Source of the DNA: UTCHB3 sp964371075
GTDB lineage: Bacteria; Bacteroidota; Ignavibacteria; Ignavibacteriales; Ignavibacteriaceae
DNA length: 64,000 nucleotides
Direction of reading: 5' to 3'
NCBI GenBank assembly: GCA_964371075.1
Contig: CAYJKN010000007.1
Coordinates: 186,001-250,000, forward strand
The position numbers were made by a program, and so were the translations under genes. The notes beneath the pieces were generated by a model. The model was not told where the DNA came from, did no database searches, and saw only the letters and a program-made list of their open reading frames with translations. The number at the start of each line of letters is the position of its first letter. Positions within the stretch are counted from its first letter, which is position 1. Positions 34,085-42,944 of the stretch are shown piece by piece.

Positions 34085-34452
34085 TGGCGTATTTGATCGA
34101 CCTGCAGACAAAAAGCGACGATAGAGGTAGCCTCACTGTTATAGAAAAGGTTCTCCCTTTTGATATTAAAAGGGTTTACTACATCTATAATAATGCGGAT
34201 AATCTGCCCCGGGCAAAACATCGTCACAAAAAAACCATTCAAGCCACCATCTGCCTGAAAGGGTCTGTTGAAGTCTATAATAATAACGGCTCAACTAAAG
34301 AGACTTTTCTGCTCGATAATCCCTCAAAATGCCTGATTCTCGAGCCGCAGGACTGGCACATCATGCGAAATTTTAGTGAAGACGCCATTTTGCTGGTGCT
34401 TGCTTCTTCAAATTATGACACCGAAGACTATATCCACGAGGAATACAAGTGA
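34084..34452 (+). CDS. dTDP-4-keto-6-deoxyglucose 3,4-ketoisomerase (FdtA/QdtA, WxcM-like)
   Basis: 122-aa single cupin. DDRGSLTVIEKVLPFDIKRV, YYIYNNADNLPRAKHRHKKT (His pair for catalysis), ATICLKGSVEVY and LILEPQDWHIM match the WxcM-like/FdtA family. It moves the keto group of dTDP-4-keto-6-deoxyglucose from C4 to C3, ready for amination by the next gene. Whether the product is the Fuc3N or Qui3N isomer cannot be decided by eye. It overlaps both neighbours by one to four bases. Confidence 0.88.
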   Translation: MAYLIDLQTKSDDRGSLTVIEKVLPFDIKRVYYIYNNADNLPRAKHRHKKTIQATICLKGSVEVYNNNGSTKETFLLDNPSKCLILEPQDWHIMRNFSEDAILLVLASSNYDTEDYIHEEYK

Positions 34453-35531
34453 TTGAATATGAAAATCTGGGAAAACTGAATCAACCATTTTTTGAAGAAT
34501 ATCAAAAATCGTTTGCAGAAACCCTGAATTCCGGATGGTATATACTGGGGAACAATGTTAAAAATTTTGAAGAGGAATTTGCAGATTATCACAGATCGGC
34601 CTATTGCCTGGGAGTGGCTTCAGGACTTGATGCTCTTCTGCTTGCCCTTAAAGCTTTCAATTTCCCTCCCAACTCTGAAGTGATTGTCCCTTCAAACACA
34701 TATATAGCAACAATTTTGGCAATCATTCATGCAGGTCTGAAGCCTGTACTCGTAGAACCTGATATCAGGACCTACAATATCGATACCCGTTTGATTGAGG
34801 AAAAAATCACCAACCGAACCGTTGCAATTATGGTTGTCCATTTATATGGTAAATCTTGTGAGATGGGATATGTAAGCCGGATTGTTAAAAAATTTGATTT
34901 AAAACTTATTGAAGATGCTGCCCAAAGTCATGGAGCCAAATGGCGCGATAAACTTACGGGTACATTTGGTGATTTTGGTGCTTTCAGTTTTTATCCCACC
35001 AAAAATCTTGGTGCCCTTGGTGATGCCGGTGCCCTTATTATGCAAAATGAAGACCTCTTCAAAAAGATTAAAAGACTCAGAAACTACGGCTCTGACATCA
35101 AATATTACAATGAAGTGGTAGGCTTTAATTCCCGACTCGATGAAGTTCAAGCAGGATTTCTCTCGGTTAAATTGCGAAAACTTGATGAAATTAATGAACA
35201 CAAAAGAGCCCTGGCTGAAATCTACTTTAAGGAATTAAAAAGCGACTTCATTAAACCATTCAGAGCAGACGACAATTACGATGTTTTCCACATTTTTAAT
35301 ATCAGACATAAAAAGCGTGATCAGCTTAAAGAGTTTATGTTAAAAAATGGTGTAAAAACAGACATTCACTACCCAGTTGCCCCACACAAACAAAAAGCAA
35401 TGTTGGGAATTATTGAAGGTGAATACCCGATTTCTGAAGAGATCCATAAAACCACTCTCAGCCTGCCGATATCATATTACCACACAAAAGATGATATTTA
35501 TCAGGTTGTTGATGTAATGAACAAGTTCTAA
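34449..35531 (+). CDS. DegT/DnrJ/EryC1 sugar 3-aminotransferase (FdtB-like)
   Basis: 360-aa PLP enzyme that follows the ketoisomerase and should aminate dTDP-3-keto-6-deoxyhexose. Landmarks: GVASGLDALLLALKAF, IVPSNTYIATILAI, KLIEDAAQSHGAKW (PLP-Asp/Gln), and FSFYPTKNLGALGDAGA with the Schiff-base Lys. The C-terminal FNSRLDEVQAGFLSVKL and NGVKTDIHYPVAPHKQ are typical of the family. No rmlA/rmlB genes are in the window, so the precursor must come from elsewhere. Overlaps the previous gene by four bases. Confidence 0.9.
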   Translation: MIEYENLGKLNQPFFEEYQKSFAETLNSGWYILGNNVKNFEEEFADYHRSAYCLGVASGLDALLLALKAFNFPPNSEVIVPSNTYIATILAIIHAGLKPVLVEPDIRTYNIDTRLIEEKITNRTVAIMVVHLYGKSCEMGYVSRIVKKFDLKLIEDAAQSHGAKWRDKLTGTFGDFGAFSFYPTKNLGALGDAGALIMQNEDLFKKIKRLRNYGSDIKYYNEVVGFNSRLDEVQAGFLSVKLRKLDEINEHKRALAEIYFKELKSDFIKPFRADDNYDVFHIFNIRHKKRDQLKEFMLKNGVKTDIHYPVAPHKQKAMLGIIEGEYPISEEIHKTTLSLPISYYHTKDDIYQVVDVMNKF

Positions 35532-35533
35532 AA

Positions 35534-36052
35534 ATGAATGACGAGAAGATTGACCATCTCTTTTTTTACAATAAATGGTTAAAAGCCGTTTATCGGTTTG
35601 GGAATATCCCAGTGTCGATGATACTCGCCCTATATATTATCCCTTTCTTTTTTAGGCCGTCTGATAGAACAGTGGATATCCTTTTTTTCTCCTCTGTAGT
35701 TGTTATCCTAATTATTCTAAATTCATTTTTCTTTAAGATTTGGAAGATTGTGCCATTTAAAATTCATGCACAAGAAGACAAACTTGTTTGTTCCGACTAT
35801 TTTTTATCCTCAAAAACCATTGAACTTTTTTATTCCGATATCGAGAACTTAAAGGGAGGAACATTTTCAGGCAAATTTAACGGGATAATGATAGCCGAAA
35901 GTTCAAAAGATGGAGTTCAAGTGGGCTTTTTTGCGCGGCTCACGAATGCCCGCCTGCTTGAGGCAATTCTCATAAACAGAGCTCCACAGCCTGTTTATGA
36001 AAAAGTTACTGCTCTTTTAAATGAGAGAAGACGGGAACTGACAAAGAAATAA
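35534..36052 (+). CDS. Membrane protein with C-terminal PH-like domain, unknown
   Basis: 172 aa. Two N-terminal hydrophobic spans (GNIPVSMILALYIIPFFF and DILFFSSVVVILIILNSFF) are followed by a small beta-rich domain with FKIHAQEDKLVCSDYFLSS that resembles a bacterial PH-like fold. I do not recognise the family. It follows the aminotransferase by two bases, so it belongs to the sugar operon, perhaps as a membrane accessory. Confidence 0.6.
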   Translation: MNDEKIDHLFFYNKWLKAVYRFGNIPVSMILALYIIPFFFRPSDRTVDILFFSSVVVILIILNSFFFKIWKIVPFKIHAQEDKLVCSDYFLSSKTIELFYSDIENLKGGTFSGKFNGIMIAESSKDGVQVGFFARLTNARLLEAILINRAPQPVYEKVTALLNERRRELTKK

Positions 36053-36075
36053 TCTAATCCGATTGAGGTTTTACT

Positions 36076-37029
36076 ATGAAAAAAGTAGCGTCATTCTTAA
36101 TCCTCCCCATCCTGATTTTTGCAGGTTTGCTCTTCACAGGATGTGATACAGTTAAAGTTGAAGAAACAATTTATCTTGGTGATGTTGATGTTCAGGCACC
36201 GATAAACACTCCCCCAATCCGTACAATTCACCGCTCTACAGTGCCAAACGATATCAAAATTTCGCCTAAATTTGTTATCAACAATAATAAAAATATCAGT
36301 ACTTCAACTTCGAGCAGTTTTTACAAAAGTCTGAAACCGGGAGATTCTCTTCGTCCATTTTTCAGAGAGGACAATCTCGACTGGTCGTTTCCCGATATGG
36401 TTGCCGGGCTTGACATTGAGTTACCCGTCACCAAAAGTTTTTTCTTCACCGGAGGTTTTCACTTTTCAAATATCAATAACCAAAGTGCTATTGGTGGGGC
36501 TTTTGGATTGGGATTTGGCAGTCTTGGTACTGTTTCTGCGTTCAGAATCGACGCCGGTGTTTTGGTGCAAAAACATCTATACACAGCTCAAACTGTCGTA
36601 AAAAGGGTTGAAACTTACAATGATGGTTCAAAAAAAGAGTTTATCTCCGTTTATCAGGACAACTCAACCACCACAAATTTTAATCCCTATGTTACTCTGA
36701 CATACAATTCTGCTTTTGAATCGCCTGTAAATTTTTACATTTCAGGTGGGTATTTTGCTCAGAGTCTTTTGGGATTTGTTCCGGCAAATTATGCGGGTGA
36801 CAATCCATTTCTTGTCCCAATTCATAATTTTGGAGTGGAGTATATCAAAACTGATAAACGAAATGATGTGAGTGTTGGATTTTATATGATCAGTCCTGGA
36901 GTCATCTACAGATTTGCTGATAATGCAAATGCTCTGGTTGGAATAAAACTGTTAAAAGCCGTCTCGGGCGACACAAAAGCCGATGAGTGGATGCTGATGC
37001 CCTCCATCCAGATAGATTTTGCATTCTGA
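36076..37029 (+). CDS. Outer-membrane lipoprotein, beta-barrel-like, unknown
   Basis: 317 aa with a lipoprotein signal (LIFAGLLFTGC, Cys about residue 23), then about 85 polar residues and a region of alternating strands from about 100 (PVTKSFFFTGGFHFSN, AFGLGFGSLGTVSAFRIDAG, FNPYVTLTYNSAFE). It ends in LMPSIQIDFAF with a C-terminal Phe. This suggests an outer-membrane protein. GAGG precedes the ATG. It is 23 bases after the previous gene. No named family was recognised. Confidence 0.6.
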   Translation: MKKVASFLILPILIFAGLLFTGCDTVKVEETIYLGDVDVQAPINTPPIRTIHRSTVPNDIKISPKFVINNNKNISTSTSSSFYKSLKPGDSLRPFFREDNLDWSFPDMVAGLDIELPVTKSFFFTGGFHFSNINNQSAIGGAFGLGFGSLGTVSAFRIDAGVLVQKHLYTAQTVVKRVETYNDGSKKEFISVYQDNSTTTNFNPYVTLTYNSAFESPVNFYISGGYFAQSLLGFVPANYAGDNPFLVPIHNFGVEYIKTDKRNDVSVGFYMISPGVIYRFADNANALVGIKLLKAVSGDTKADEWMLMPSIQIDFAF

Positions 37030-37120
37030 GAATAGAACCCTTTTTAACACGCTATTCACAATGTTAAAAGATATTCACGATTGGTGCCATGAAAATTAAT
37101 CCCCACCCAAAATGCCGCTT

Positions 37121-37254
37121 GCCCCGGCAGGGGTTTCGTAGGGATAGGGATTGGAATATCTCCAAAAAAACAGCCCCGGCAGGGGTTTCGTAGGGATAGG
37201 GATTGGAATATCTCCAAAAAAACAGCCCCGGCAGGGGTTTCGTAGGGATAGAGG
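37121..37254. repeat. 52-bp tandem repeat, 2.6 copies
   Basis: Unit starts GCCCCGGCAGGGG at 37121, 37173 and 37225, with essentially no change between copies. Each complete unit also has a TTGGA-atatc-TCCAA hairpin. It lies in the 269-base gap 37030-37298, upstream of the terminator. There is no spacer variation, so it is not a CRISPR. Confidence 0.9.
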
Positions 37255-37264
37255 CAATGTAAAA

Positions 37265-37300
37265 AAAGAGGCTGCCCGATTAAGACAGCCTCTCTTTTTT
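37265..37300. terminator. Intrinsic terminator downstream of the YhcH gene
   Basis: AGAGGCTG at 37267-37274 pairs with CAGCCTCT at 37286-37293, with A and T runs on the two sides, so it can serve either strand. Stem and loop resemble the terminator at 10171-10196. Confidence 0.8.
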
Positions 37301-37751
37301 AATAAAGGACTTTTACAACTACCTTTTTCACATCTTTTCTTTCATCCCCCGTCATAATGCCGGGTTTGTGTCCATCCTGCGGAAAAAGTACCATAAAATA
37401 GCCGGTTGGTAATTTAATCAACTGCCCGTCACCATTGTAGAATACAATGTCGTTTTCATAATTGAAATCGGTTTTAGGCGAAAGATTTTCCAACCCGGTA
37501 ACTCCCATGAACTCCTCTCCGGAAGCCACAAACTGGATATCAAGATATTCTTTGTGTGACTCAAATGCACCTTCCTCGTAAGGTTTTGTTTTGTAAGAAC
37601 TTACAAGTGCAAACACTTTATCGCCATCAATATCATATCTTCCATCTGCGGTTTCAAGTGTAAAATCGTTTACGAGGTAGTTAAACCCCTTCCGCAGATT
37701 TTCACTTAAAGATTCATAGGTTTTATAGTTTTCAAGTTTATCAAATATCAT
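37299..37751 (-). CDS. YhcH/YjgK/YiaL family protein
   Basis: 150-aa protein of the DUF386 cupin-like family: GRYDIDGDKVFALVSSYKTK, FESHKEYLDIQFVASGEE, and LPTGYFMVLFPQDGHKPGIM with the conserved metal-site His and Gly. Related proteins (EbgC, NanQ/YhcH) act as sugar anomerases, for example on sialic acid; the substrate here is open. It lies nine bases after the stop of the M16 subunit gene and is probably the last gene of that operon. Confidence 0.87.
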   Translation of the reverse strand: MIFDKLENYKTYESLSENLRKGFNYLVNDFTLETADGRYDIDGDKVFALVSSYKTKPYEEGAFESHKEYLDIQFVASGEEFMGVTGLENLSPKTDFNYENDIVFYNGDGQLIKLPTGYFMVLFPQDGHKPGIMTGDERKDVKKVVVKVLY

Positions 37752-37760
37752 TAAAAGTCC

Positions 37761-39137
37761 CTATTTAACTCCCAGTCCTTCCAACTGAGGCTCAACATCT
37801 TTTTTGTCACCAACAATCACAAGAGTGAACTTGTCAAGAGGCAAATATTTTTTCACCAAAGCAGATACTTCAGCAGGTTTTGTATCATAAATCTTTTTTA
37901 CATAAGTTTTGATGTACTCATCTGAAAGACCATGAAAATTGATAAACCCAATCTGCCCGATTACACCGGGACGGCTTGAGTTTCTCAATACAAATATACC
38001 TGCTTCATAATTTTTGATTCCATCAAGCTCTTCGCTCGTAGGAACCTCACTGGCGAGGCGGTTGATCTCAAACTGAATTTCCTTTAGGGCTGCCCCTGTT
38101 ACACTGCTGGTAACATCTGCTTCCTCATACCAGAATCCTGAGCGGTAACGGGTCATAACACCACTTCCGGGTGAATATGTATATCCCTTGTTTTCACGGA
38201 TGTTTGAAGTGATGCGTGAACCAAAAGAACCACCAAGCAATGAATTCATGATCATGAATGATACATAATCCGGTGCAGTTGGATCAACGACGGGAGTGCC
38301 ATAAATGATCTTCGACTGTTTGGAGCCGGGTCTGTCAACCAGAGCAAATTTCTTTGATTTATCCAGTTTTGCGGGATTTAGATAAACATCTGTTCCCTCT
38401 TTCCAGGAGCCAAACACTTCTTCAACACTTTTAATGACAGCTTTCTCATCAAAAACACCGGAGATATAAAGATGAGATCTTTTTGCTCCAAAGTTTGATT
38501 CAAAAAACTTCTTAGCCATTTCGACAGTGTAGTTTTTAAGTGCATCCTCAATCGGCTCTGTTTTTCCATAAGGATGGTCGCCATAAACCTGTTTGTACAG
38601 CTCTTTGTCAGCCATTGCATCAGGAGAGGTTTGTGAAACCGAGAGATTTGTTAAATAATTACCTTTGATTCTCTCAAAATCCTTGTCATTAAAGGATGGT
38701 GAAAGCAGAACTTCACCCAACAGTTTGATGAGTGCGGGGGCAAATTCTGAAAGCACATCTGCACCAAGTTGAGTCTGGTCAGTTCCTGCATTTACAAAAA
38801 GTCCACCTCCATACGAAGCGGTTTCTTCTGCAACTGCCTGCGCCGATTTATTTTTGGTGCCTTCAAGCAGCATGTCGGCTGCAAGGTCAGATATCCAAAC
38901 CTGATCAGATTGTTCATTTAAACTTCCCGATCTTACGATTATTCTTACGGATGCTTTTGGTGTTGTTCCGTAAGGAATCATGGTAAGTTTCATTCCGTTT
39001 TTAAGTGTAACTGTTTTGTAAGCAGGAACCTTAAAATCTTTTGGAGTGCCACCAACCGGTGGTTGTTCCTTCTGTGCATAAACTGATGTCACAAGTACAA
39101 AAACAGCAAGAGTCACTGATAAAATTCTTTTAAACAT
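37761..39137 (-). CDS. M16 peptidase family, non-catalytic subunit
   Basis: 458 aa with a signal peptide (MFKRILSVTLAVFVLVTSVYA). It has the M16 fold (KTVTLKNGMKLTMIPYGTTP, VSALVKKYLPLDKFTLVIVG) but the HxxEH zinc motif is replaced by WISDLAADMLLEGTKNK, so it should be the structural or substrate-binding partner. Arg/Tyr features of inactive subunits occur near FGSRITSNIRENKGYTYSPG. It is 12 bases downstream of the catalytic subunit gene. GGAG precedes the ATG. Confidence 0.88.
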   Translation of the reverse strand: MFKRILSVTLAVFVLVTSVYAQKEQPPVGGTPKDFKVPAYKTVTLKNGMKLTMIPYGTTPKASVRIIVRSGSLNEQSDQVWISDLAADMLLEGTKNKSAQAVAEETASYGGGLFVNAGTDQTQLGADVLSEFAPALIKLLGEVLLSPSFNDKDFERIKGNYLTNLSVSQTSPDAMADKELYKQVYGDHPYGKTEPIEDALKNYTVEMAKKFFESNFGAKRSHLYISGVFDEKAVIKSVEEVFGSWKEGTDVYLNPAKLDKSKKFALVDRPGSKQSKIIYGTPVVDPTAPDYVSFMIMNSLLGGSFGSRITSNIRENKGYTYSPGSGVMTRYRSGFWYEEADVTSSVTGAALKEIQFEINRLASEVPTSEELDGIKNYEAGIFVLRNSSRPGVIGQIGFINFHGLSDEYIKTYVKKIYDTKPAEVSALVKKYLPLDKFTLVIVGDKKDVEPQLEGLGVK

Positions 39138-39149
39138 TGTGTAATCTCC

Positions 39150-40502
39150 TTATTTTGCAGCTTTTGCATCAAGTTTAATAATAGTCCGGTTACCACTTCT
39201 CAGATACTCTTTAGCAGTTTTCTGGATAAGCTCCGGCGTTACTTTCTTGAAAGAATCCTCGAGAGTGTTCACTACCCCCGGATTATCGTTGAATAGTGCA
39301 TAACAAGCGAGGAGATCGGCGAGGCCAAATCCAAATGTCTCTTCAACAACATCATAAAGATTTGATCTCATTTTAACCAATGCACGGTCGATTTCTGCTT
39401 TTGTTAATGGTTTTTCTGCAAGTCCTTTAAGCACTTCGTCAACAGAGGCAATTATCTCTTCAGGGGTAACATTGTTCTCATGAAGGAGATAAAAATCCCA
39501 TAACATTGGTCCATTATAGTTAAACATGTTACCAAGTCCGGAATTAATTCCTCCGTAAACACCTGAATAATATCCTTTTTCAGCAATCAATTTCTGATAA
39601 AGTTTACTGTCCTGACCTTGTAAGGCTACCTGATCGATAACTCCCATTGCAAAATATTCAGGAGTTCCAACGGCAGGCATTTTGTAACCAAAAGCGATGG
39701 CAGGTTTGTTTGCAAGTGAATCAACTTTAACGGTAATTTTCTCTTTTTCCTGTTTTGGTTCAGAGATGTCGGGGATTGGTTGCATTTTCCCGGCAGGAAT
39801 TTTTCCAAAATACTTTTTGATGAAAGTTTTAGCATCTTCTTTTTCAAAATCACCGGTTACAACAAGTGCTGCGTTGTTTGGGATGTAATATTTACTGAAG
39901 AAGTCTTTAACATCACCAAGGGTAGCTGCGTCAAGATCTTTAAGATCTCCGTAGAAATTATGGGCATTATACCAGTTTTCATTGGCAGCCTGTGGAAGAT
40001 CGAGCCAGGGGAAACCACCGTAAGGCTGGTTTAACACATTAACCTTCACTTCATTTGTAACCACACCCTGCTGATTTGTCAGGTTTTCTTGTGTGATGTC
40101 AAGTCCTGTCATCCTGTCAGCTTCAGCCCAAAGAATGGTCTCAAGTTTATGGGAGGGCACAACTGCAAAATAGTTTGTGAAATCAAATCTTGTTGATCCG
40201 TTCAGGATGCCACCATTTGATTGAACGAGTTTAATAAACTCCATCTTGCCAAGATTATTGGAACCCTGAAACATCATGTGTTCAAAAAGATGGGCAAATC
40301 CTGTCCTGTCTTTTGGTTCAATCCTGAAACCAATGTTATAATAAACAGCAACTGTTACTACAGGTGCGGTTTTGTTCTGTGAAAGGACCACCTTAAGTCC
40401 ATTGTCCAGTTTATAGTATTCGTAGTCCACTTTCAGTTGTGCAAAGACACTTCCGGTAACCACAAAAACGAACAGCATCAAAATCTTGATGGCTCTGTTC
40501 AT
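39150..40502 (-). CDS. M16 zinc peptidase, catalytic subunit
   Basis: 450 aa from the ATG at 40502, preceded by GGAGG at ideal spacing; the open frame reaches 40538 without support. A signal peptide (MNRAIKILMLFVFVVTGSVF) is followed by the inverted zinc motif HLFEHMMF (HxxEH) in RTGFAHLFEHMMFQGSNNLG. The downstream Glu is expected in VVTNEVKVN. Pairs of active and inactive M16 subunits work as heterodimers in the periplasm, degrading peptides. The YhcH gene shares the transcript. Confidence 0.9.
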   Translation of the reverse strand: MNRAIKILMLFVFVVTGSVFAQLKVDYEYYKLDNGLKVVLSQNKTAPVVTVAVYYNIGFRIEPKDRTGFAHLFEHMMFQGSNNLGKMEFIKLVQSNGGILNGSTRFDFTNYFAVVPSHKLETILWAEADRMTGLDITQENLTNQQGVVTNEVKVNVLNQPYGGFPWLDLPQAANENWYNAHNFYGDLKDLDAATLGDVKDFFSKYYIPNNAALVVTGDFEKEDAKTFIKKYFGKIPAGKMQPIPDISEPKQEKEKITVKVDSLANKPAIAFGYKMPAVGTPEYFAMGVIDQVALQGQDSKLYQKLIAEKGYYSGVYGGINSGLGNMFNYNGPMLWDFYLLHENNVTPEEIIASVDEVLKGLAEKPLTKAEIDRALVKMRSNLYDVVEETFGFGLADLLACYALFNDNPGVVNTLEDSFKKVTPELIQKTAKEYLRSGNRTIIKLDAKAAK

Positions 40503-40621
40503 TAAGACCTCCGATATTTTATAGAATATGTTTAACAAAATTAAAACTTAACTATCAATTTTCATTCCCTGAAATTTTATTTGACAAGCGGAAAATAGAT
40601 TATGTGGAAGGTTTTATTTTG

Positions 40622-40649
40622 AATGCAGTAATCCAATAATGCAGTAATA
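40622..40649. repeat. Inverted GCATTATTG-type repeat
   Basis: AATGCAGTAATCCAATAATG and flanks are the reverse complement of the 9-base family at 14402 and 29572. The rest of the 288-base gap 40503-40790 is AT-rich with no feature I can name. Confidence 0.65.
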
Positions 40650-40790
40650 TTTGGCAGAAAAGGGGGCGGTAGTATGATTTTTGACCCGCAATTTGATTGG
40701 TTGAACGAGAAATAATGAATTTTGTCCAAGATTTGTTTATCTTGTATTAAATTAATATTATTACTATGACCCTCAATAAAATTTTAAGCA

Positions 40791-42500
40791 ATGAGCAAAC
40801 TCAACGAATCGAACGCAGAATCACTTTTTAGAGCCGCAAGAAATGGTGATAAATACGCCTTTTCAAAGCTCATCCCAAATTTCTACCAGGACATCTACTC
40901 GATTATCTTTAAGATCATCCCCTCAGAGACTGCGGCACAGGACTCACTTGTTGAGACTTTTGTACTCGCGGCCGAGAATGTTCAGCATGTAAAAGAAGAT
41001 AAAGATTTTTTTGAATGGCTTAGAAAAATTGCCACGGTTGTGGCCCTTTATAACCTTCGCGAAAAACCACTCTATAATGGCGGGGATCATGAAATCCCTC
41101 CTAAATATCCGGGTTTCTCAAAAATTGAAGAGCTTTATGCGTCGTTTACCGATCTCGAACGGGTGATAATCACTCTTTATCTCGAGCTTGATTACGATCC
41201 TGAAAAAATCGCCGGATATATCACTGACCAAACAAAAGAGTCCATTCAACAACTCTTAAACGAAAAACTTGAACGACTCTGTTTTTTCACTGATTCCAAA
41301 TCATTGGTTACTGGTGATAAATCCGATTTCTACTTTCTTATTGAAAATCATAACCTTGAAGATCAGTCAAAAATCGACGAATTCAAAATTGAAAAACCTG
41401 AATCCGTTGATTTGTTCAACGATTTTTTCAACAGTTGTGATGCAATCTTTTCAGCAATTTCCGTAAAAGAGACAATCATTGATGACATAAGGGATGAACT
41501 TATCAATGAAAGTAAAATAAACGAGAGAAATTACAGAAGACAGGAACAACGAAATCAGGATCTCAACAGAATAGCTGCTGAAACAGCGCGGCAAACTTCG
41601 ACCTCCATCGCATCAAAAACTGCAGGAAAAGCAAAAAAAATTGCATATAGAACGGGCACTCTCGATTCACGAAATTTAATTATTGTCGTGGTTTCCCTGA
41701 TGGTTGTTGCTGCAGCAGTTTATGGTTATATTGAATATTCCAAATTTAATACTCCATGGACTATCACTGCCGTAAAAGGTGATGCCTCTGTAAACAGTAC
41801 AAGTATAACAGAAATTTATGAAGGTGATGTGGCTACTGTTGCTGAGGCTTCAATTGCGGAAGTTACAATCCCGGGCCAAGGTGTTATTAAATTGTTCGCT
41901 AATAGCTCCCTAACTCTTCAAAACGGTCACAAAGAAGATAACAGATTTGATGTCAATGGCTCACAATTTGAGTTGCGAACGATGATTGATACTTCAAAAT
42001 TTGTAGAATTTTCAGATATTCCTCCTTTCCGGATAAAAGTGGGTAAAATCACGATCTCCACAGAAGTTGCTGCCCTCAAATATAATGATGCCTCAAAAAC
42101 TCTGATCCTCGATTTTGGATGGTTGGAGGTAAAAACGGACAATGAGACTATTCCACTTGCCACGGGACATTCAGTGGATCTGACACCTAATAATCTACTG
42201 TACATCCCGATAAATTCTGCTTCAGATTCTTCACAGAAAAGCCGTCTTTCAATTATGAATCGTGAGGGACTTAAGGATGATATTTTTGCAGCATTTATTG
42301 TAAATGCCACTGAAACCGAGGCACTCGCCATGGTCTATCTTGTGAAAAGATCTTCGGGCATCTTAAGAGAGAAATTAGTTCTGAAAATGGAAGAACTTTT
42401 CCCCGCGATTGAACCTGAAATAAGAGACGGGTTATTAAAGTTAGATCAGGAAGCTTTTATCTACCTGACAGGATTTTTAAAATGGAATTTACTTTTTTAA
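40791..42500 (+). CDS. Membrane-tethered sigma-like / FecR fusion protein
   Basis: 569 aa joining three parts. Residues 9-90 look like ECF sigma region 2 (SLFRAARNGDKYAFSKLIPN, then FEWLRKIATVVALYNLREK). Residues 112-165 look like region 4 (FTDLERVIITLYLELDYDPE, KIAGYITDQTKESIQQLLNE). A charged linker leads to one membrane span (about 293-314, NLIIVVVSLMVVAAAVYGYI). A periplasmic FecR-like domain follows (about 320-480, WTITAVKGDASVNS, IKLFANSSLTL, STEVAALKYNDASKTLI). Sigma and FecR are normally separate proteins; as one chain this could be a membrane-held regulator, or a sigma that has lost promoter binding. A 142-aa membrane protein follows with a 12-base gap. Confidence 0.7.
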   Translation: MSKLNESNAESLFRAARNGDKYAFSKLIPNFYQDIYSIIFKIIPSETAAQDSLVETFVLAAENVQHVKEDKDFFEWLRKIATVVALYNLREKPLYNGGDHEIPPKYPGFSKIEELYASFTDLERVIITLYLELDYDPEKIAGYITDQTKESIQQLLNEKLERLCFFTDSKSLVTGDKSDFYFLIENHNLEDQSKIDEFKIEKPESVDLFNDFFNSCDAIFSAISVKETIIDDIRDELINESKINERNYRRQEQRNQDLNRIAAETARQTSTSIASKTAGKAKKIAYRTGTLDSRNLIIVVVSLMVVAAAVYGYIEYSKFNTPWTITAVKGDASVNSTSITEIYEGDVATVAEASIAEVTIPGQGVIKLFANSSLTLQNGHKEDNRFDVNGSQFELRTMIDTSKFVEFSDIPPFRIKVGKITISTEVAALKYNDASKTLILDFGWLEVKTDNETIPLATGHSVDLTPNNLLYIPINSASDSSQKSRLSIMNREGLKDDIFAAFIVNATETEALAMVYLVKRSSGILREKLVLKMEELFPAIEPEIRDGLLKLDQEAFIYLTGFLKWNLLF

Positions 42501-42512
42501 TGGAGATTTAAG

Positions 42513-42941
42513 ATGGGTCAACAACAACTTTTATTAATTGTTCTCGGTGTTATAATTGTGGGACTGGCAGTGATTGTCGGAATCAATCTTTGGAATTATT
42601 ATACTTTTCAATCAACTCTTGATCAGATAAGAGTTAAAACAGATTATCTTTTGAATGATGCTTTTGCTTATCTCCGTACTCCTGCGCAGCGAGGTGGAGG
42701 TGGTAACACAACCTTTGCAAACTGGGCACCACCAAAAACAATTCTTATCGATAAATTTTTTATTACAAGTTACAATAAGAACAAGACTAAAGGGACCAAA
42801 ACCCAGGCTACATTTTATATTACCACTACTCTAAAAGATACAAAAAACAAAAATATTCCTATTCAAGGATCAATTACCAAAACCGGTGTAAGAACACGAA
42901 CCTGGTATGACAGCGGTAAAAAGAAGTGGTATAAATTCTAA
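42513..42941 (+). CDS. Single-span membrane protein, unknown
   Basis: 142 aa. An N-terminal anchor (QQQLLLIVLGVIIVGLAVIV) is followed by NLWNYYTFQSTLDQIR, a Gly-rich turn (RGGGG) and a basic beta-rich domain ending RTWYDSGKKKWYKF. The N-terminal layout recalls pilin-like or pseudopilin-like proteins, but no prepilin cleavage motif is evident. GGAG precedes the ATG, 12 bases after the sigma/FecR gene, so an operon of the two is likely. Function unknown. Confidence 0.65.
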   Translation: MGQQQLLLIVLGVIIVGLAVIVGINLWNYYTFQSTLDQIRVKTDYLLNDAFAYLRTPAQRGGGGNTTFANWAPPKTILIDKFFITSYNKNKTKGTKTQATFYITTTLKDTKNKNIPIQGSITKTGVRTRTWYDSGKKKWYKF

Positions 42942-42944
42942 TCT

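Noticed and set aside
37121..37254. CRISPR array
   Set aside because: The 52-base units are contiguous and the whole unit repeats, with no variable spacers and no cas genes in the window.
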